Of a stretch of 64,000 bases of DNA, positions 60,032-64,000 are shown in pieces (position 1 is the stretch's first letter; each line of letters opens with the position of its first letter). The notes under the pieces are model-generated. The model was not told the DNA's origin, ran no database searches, and worked only from the letters and a program-made list of their open reading frames with translations. The position numbers and the translations under genes were made by a program. This stretch comes from Antedon mediterranea (taxonomy: Eukaryota > Echinodermata > Crinoidea > Comatulida > Antedonidae), in NCBI RefSeq assembly GCF_964355755.1, contig NC_092672.1, positions 31,370,501 through 31,434,500 of the forward strand. Reading direction: 5' to 3'.

Positions 60032-60524
60032 CTTAGAGAATTCGATAACCGATCACGTTCAGTTAATCGGTTTACTAATGGTCCGTACCACTCTAAGATA
60101 TAGGGGTGTTATTTATCAAACACATTTCTGATAAATAATGCGTTGAAATACTCTGACAGCCATGGTATTTCATCATGACATCTCATTATCCTGACATCCG
60201 TCCTCAACAACTGCAACACTTCTTTCTCCCTTCAGAACCGTCGGTTCAAAACGCACTTTTCATGATTGCTTTTCTTTTCTGACGTTAAAATTATTCATAT
60301 AGCCGTGAAACATGGGACTTTGGCAATTTAATTTCTCACCTAATTATCACGCTGATCCTAATATTCGAGTAAATGCAATAGAACAAAATGCCATGAAAGG
60401 TTGAGACGATAAAAACTAATAATTAACTTTATTCATTGGATCAATAACCATAGAAACAGCATGCCTTACCTTGAATATATTCTACATTTTCATTAAGTTT
60501 ATAATAATATAAGCAATCAATATA

Positions 60525-60680
60525 ATTAACCAATCAAAATGAGTTATTTTGAATAAAATTAACAATAAACCAATCATAATGAGGTATTTTGTATAAAATT
60601 AACAATAAACCAATCAAAATGAGGTATTTTGTACAAAACTAACAATAAACCAATTAACATTTTGAATAAAATTAAAAACA
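60525..60680. repeat. 40-bp tandem repeat
   Basis: CCAATCAAAATGAGGTATTT and AAAATTAACAATAAA recur at 60531, 60571 and 60611; decayed units continue to about 60910. Confidence 0.8.
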
Positions 60681-61274
60681 AACAAATCAACATAAAGGCA
60701 TTTTGAATAAAATAAAAATAAAGTTTTTGAATAATTTAATAATCGTTTTTCGTAATTAGTTTGAATTGAATTACTAAAAAATAGTTAGCACAAACCATCC
60801 AACAAAATTAGACTTCTAAATAAAATTAAATAATAGCTAACCAATCAAAATTAGACATTTTGAATAAATTGATACTGATCAACCAATCAAAATTAATTTT
60901 CATGAATAAATTCTGATTATTTATATGACTATAGCATCATACAATAAGACAAAACTAACCTGTTTATGGGTCTCAAAGCATTTTGACATTTCAGAATGTC
61001 ATTCTGTTTTTATATCATATTGCCATTATGTTTTAGGACAAAAAAGTGTTCGAACAACCATCGTTATTGTTTTCAAATATTATGGCATACAATAATACCT
61101 GTCAAAATATGATTTATATCATTTTGAAAAATGCATATCTAAGAATGTGCTTGTCTCTTAATAACAAGATCTATCTCAGATATAAATGAAATGAAATTTT
61201 CTATCAATACTTTTTAAAAGTACCAAATAGAATAAAAAATGTTTTAAAAGAATTGCAGAAATTGGTATTAAGTA

Positions 61275-61735
61275 TCCAAACCAATGATAGGCTGGTAAAA
61301 CCCATGATTGGCCAGTAAAAACCCATGACTGGCTGGTAAAACCCATGATGGGCCAGTAAAAACCCATGAATGGCTGGTAAAACCCATGATGGGCCAGTAA
61401 AAACCCATGACTGGCTGGTAAAACCCATGATGGGCCAGTAAAAACCCATGACTGGCTGGTAAAACCCATGATGGGCCAGTAAAAACCCATGACTGGCTGG
61501 TAAAACCCATGATGGGCCAGTAAAAGCCCATGACTGGCTGGTAAAACCCATGATGGGCCAGTAAAAACCTATGACAGGCCGGTAAAAACACACATGACCG
61601 GCTGGTTAAAACCCATAGGTCGATAAAACCAATGACAGGCTATTAAAACTCATGACAGGCTGGTAAAAACCCATGACAGGCAAGTAAAACCGATGGTGGG
61701 CCAGTAAAACACATGACGGGCCAGTAAAAACCTGA
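61275..61735. repeat. Alternating 41-bp minisatellite
   Basis: Two related half-units, CATGATGGGCCAGTAAAAAC and CATGACTGGCTGGTAAAAC, alternate strictly for about eight rounds, then degrade to the right. ORFs on the minus strand are by-products. Confidence 0.92.
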
Positions 61736-62679
61736 CAGACCTATATTAAAACTTTCCAGTAACTGGCCCATTCACATGTTCAAACTACTGTATTGATGGC
61801 CAATTTGGGCAAGTAAGAAAACTAGTTTACTGGCCCATATGCGTAAGTTAAAAATAACCTAAATGATGATGATGAGTAATGAATAAATTACAGAAATTTA
61901 CATTCTCTGTAGACAACAAAATGAAAAAAACACTAATGATTTTAGCAATAGAAGATACAGGCCTCATTATTTTTCTAATTTCTTAACTGCATGCTTGAAT
62001 GATTTTCATTCCAAACGGCAGCAGAAATGGAAAAACAATATCTTAAAACAACTGATCAAAATAGTATTTTTTTTCATTCACATTTTTATTGAAAACTGGA
62101 AAATAGGAGAAATTCAAATTATTTTGTTTAAGTTTGCGTATTTCTGACATGGCGTGCATCAGACGCCCGATCAGACGATGGTAATAATAATCTTGAATAA
62201 TTATAGTACAGTACACAATGCCTTTAGGAATATTTACGCATATCTAATGTTCGCATATTTAATAAATAGAAGATAATCGCAGTATAAATTCATATAGATA
62301 TATTACTTTTTTGTTAGAGTCTTCAAATCGTTAAGGCAATAAAAATTCTCTAGCTCTGACATATTGCCGTACTAAAATTTATTCTCATTGACTTCTTCTG
62401 TCTTGTTAAGACAATGGATTAACTTCAGAAAGGTTAAATTATTAAATCTTAGTTTATAGAGAGAGCATCAGCCATTGTTTTAAAGTAGATTTGGGTATGT
62501 TTTAGCCAAAGAGTTTTATATACATTGGCTAGAGTAGATTATAACAGTTCAGTTTTCAACTAATTTCTTACAGCCCTATCATCATTCATCCAGGATCTAG
62601 AATAAATAGGTGCTCGTGGTTCAGGTTCTGATATACTAAAAAAAGTATTCCTTAATATGAGTCTTGTATTGACTGAAGA

Positions 62680-62952
62680 CAGATTTGCCATAGTGTTAAA
62701 ATACACAAACCAGAAATGCCATATTCTCTCCGAAGAGCGATATATACTCACCCCTTCTCCATAAATGGTATAGTCCACAAACCAAGTGGGAGCATCCCCA
62801 CAAACCACTATTCTACTCTTCGAGTATATCTCGCTCTTCGAGGAGAATATGGTATTTGTTGGTTTATCCAGGTAAGCTATAGGCATGAAATAGACCATAC
62901 CTTGTTTCACAGGAAAGTATCCCCCTAATGGGGATGTCCGAAAGGGGTTCTA
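62680..62952. repeat. Dispersed GTGTCCCC-type repeat with an inserted palindrome
   Basis: TTTGCCATAGTGTTAAAATA and TTTCACAGGAAAGTATCCCC flank the inserted inverted repeat at 62719-62852. Confidence 0.6.
62719..62852. mobile_element. Small inverted-repeat element (134 bp)
   Basis: CCATATTCTCTCCGAAGAGC and its near-inverse GCTCTTCGAGGAGAATATGG form arms of about 32 bp around a 70-bp loop. It interrupts the surrounding repeat, so it is probably a tiny MITE. Confidence 0.5.
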
Positions 62953-62959
62953 GTGTAGT

Positions 62960-64000
62960 ACATAATGACAGATACATTTTGTGTTATAAAACCATGTTGG
63001 AACCATTCCAATTGTTTTCTTAATAAAATAGTATTTAAACATTTTAAATTTGTTCATTTTCGAAGCTGGCCGTACATATTAAATGACGTACAGTACATGG
63101 AACATGATATCTCATTAGAGTTTAATATGAAATGTTTTATTTAAATATGATTTATTATCTTTCTTTTATAAATACTTTACGAGGATGGTCTATCCAGCTC
63201 AAACCATTCATTACGAGGAGTTTTCATTCTTCCCTGGGAAGACATTTAAAGTTTTAAAACTTTATGCACTCGGTCATACAAAGCATCTTGGCAGAAAAAT
63301 ATTCTTTATAGTACACATTTGAATAAAAACAAAAACAAGTTCTATTTTTGTATGTTTTACCTGTAATATCTACCAGTAATATTTCAATGTCATTTTATGT
63401 AGGTCACAGAGTGGCAAAACTTACCAACATTATACAAATAATGTATTTTATTTGACAATTTATTGATTTTATTATTAGGAACGAGGAATTAAATCTAACA
63501 ATAATTGTTTATGATGACAGAAAAAAACTAAATATATTTTAGTATAAATTCTTAAAGTGGATTTTCAATAGAAGAAATTGTTATTATAACAAATTCTTTG
63601 ACAGATATTACAAGAATATTAAATATTTTACGATTTTATTTTTTAAAGTTTCTATTTCACATGTCTATTTTGCAATATTTATTCGTTTATTTAATATATC
63701 CACACAGCTGTACAAGAATATCAAAATAGTATTATGCATTAGGACTATATTCCTGTTAAAACAGAGGTTTCAAGTTTGGTTTTAAAATGTGGAAACAACC
63801 AGAAAAAATAAATATTTAGTATAACATTTTATTTATATTAAATACTTGTGTTGGTATTTTTTCTTTCGATAAACCATGAAAAGGTAGACTTACTACTATT
63901 GGAACCTTGTCCACATATCACAAAAAAATCTACTTTTTAACGATTTATCAAAATACAATTTATCAAAAGAAAGAGAAATTTGATGTAAGTGAATACTACT
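62960..64000. other. AT-rich DNA, nothing recognised
   Basis: No exon or repeat family supported. Confidence 0.5.

Noticed and set aside
61176-61593. Three overlapping ORFs of 104-129 codons on the minus strand
   Set aside because: Shadows of the 41-bp minisatellite.

Overview
The window looks like AT-rich, intron-dominated nuclear DNA from a marine invertebrate. An echinoderm-like deuterostome is my best guess. The reasons are spliceosomal introns with GTAAGT-type donors, several tRNA-derived SINE families, GC-richer patches full of TAGGCCTA-type palindromes, and TTAA-targeted DNA transposons. The species cannot be fixed from sequence alone. There is no prokaryotic signature, no rRNA and no free-standing tRNA gene.

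The centrepiece is a complete DNA transposon at 27988-34172. It has 23-bp perfect terminal inverted repeats (TIRs) and is flanked by TTAA on both sides. It carries two convergent, apparently intact genes. On the plus strand (28286-31947, ten exons, 742 codons) is a THAP zinc-finger protein fused to a DDE-type transposase of Kolobok type. On the minus strand (33883-32766, two exons, 236 codons) is a protein whose C-terminal half matches the cytoplasmic ballast domain of the P2X7 receptor, without any channel part. Both promoters carry the same 18-bp sequence with a TGACGTCA palindrome in inverted orientation. Between the two genes lies a rearranged antisense copy of transposase exons 5-6. A read-through transcript containing it could fold into a long hairpin.

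Other mobile DNA: a piggyBac-like non-autonomous element (23094-24132, TTAA), a second TTAA element (13862-14487), a Harbinger-like element with another element nested inside it (50087-51358 and 50284-51035), two MITE families in several copies, at least four SINE families, the 3' tail of a non-LTR retrotransposon, a non-LTR ORF remnant (3040-3399), and a dispersed repeat that contains a hammerhead-ribozyme-like core (36459-36640 and 43035-43215).

Tandem repeats are abundant: a 31-bp minisatellite with a 368-bp higher-order repeat (16300-17423), a 95-bp array (57225-58612), a 25-bp array (53385-53700), an alternating 41-bp array (61275-61735), 78-bp, ~118-bp, ~110-bp and 40-bp repeats, and a GAT/AAT microsatellite (54636-55075).

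Host coding sequence is sparse and in small exons. The best is a GoLoco-motif exon on the minus strand (1631-1720), resembling the Galpha-binding motif of Rap1GAP, GPSM or RGS12/14 proteins. A series of minus-strand exon candidates with good splice sites runs from 60031 down to 1631, many with compatible phases. They may be the 5' part of one very long gene into whose introns the mobile elements have inserted. The links between these exons are inference and some are probably false.
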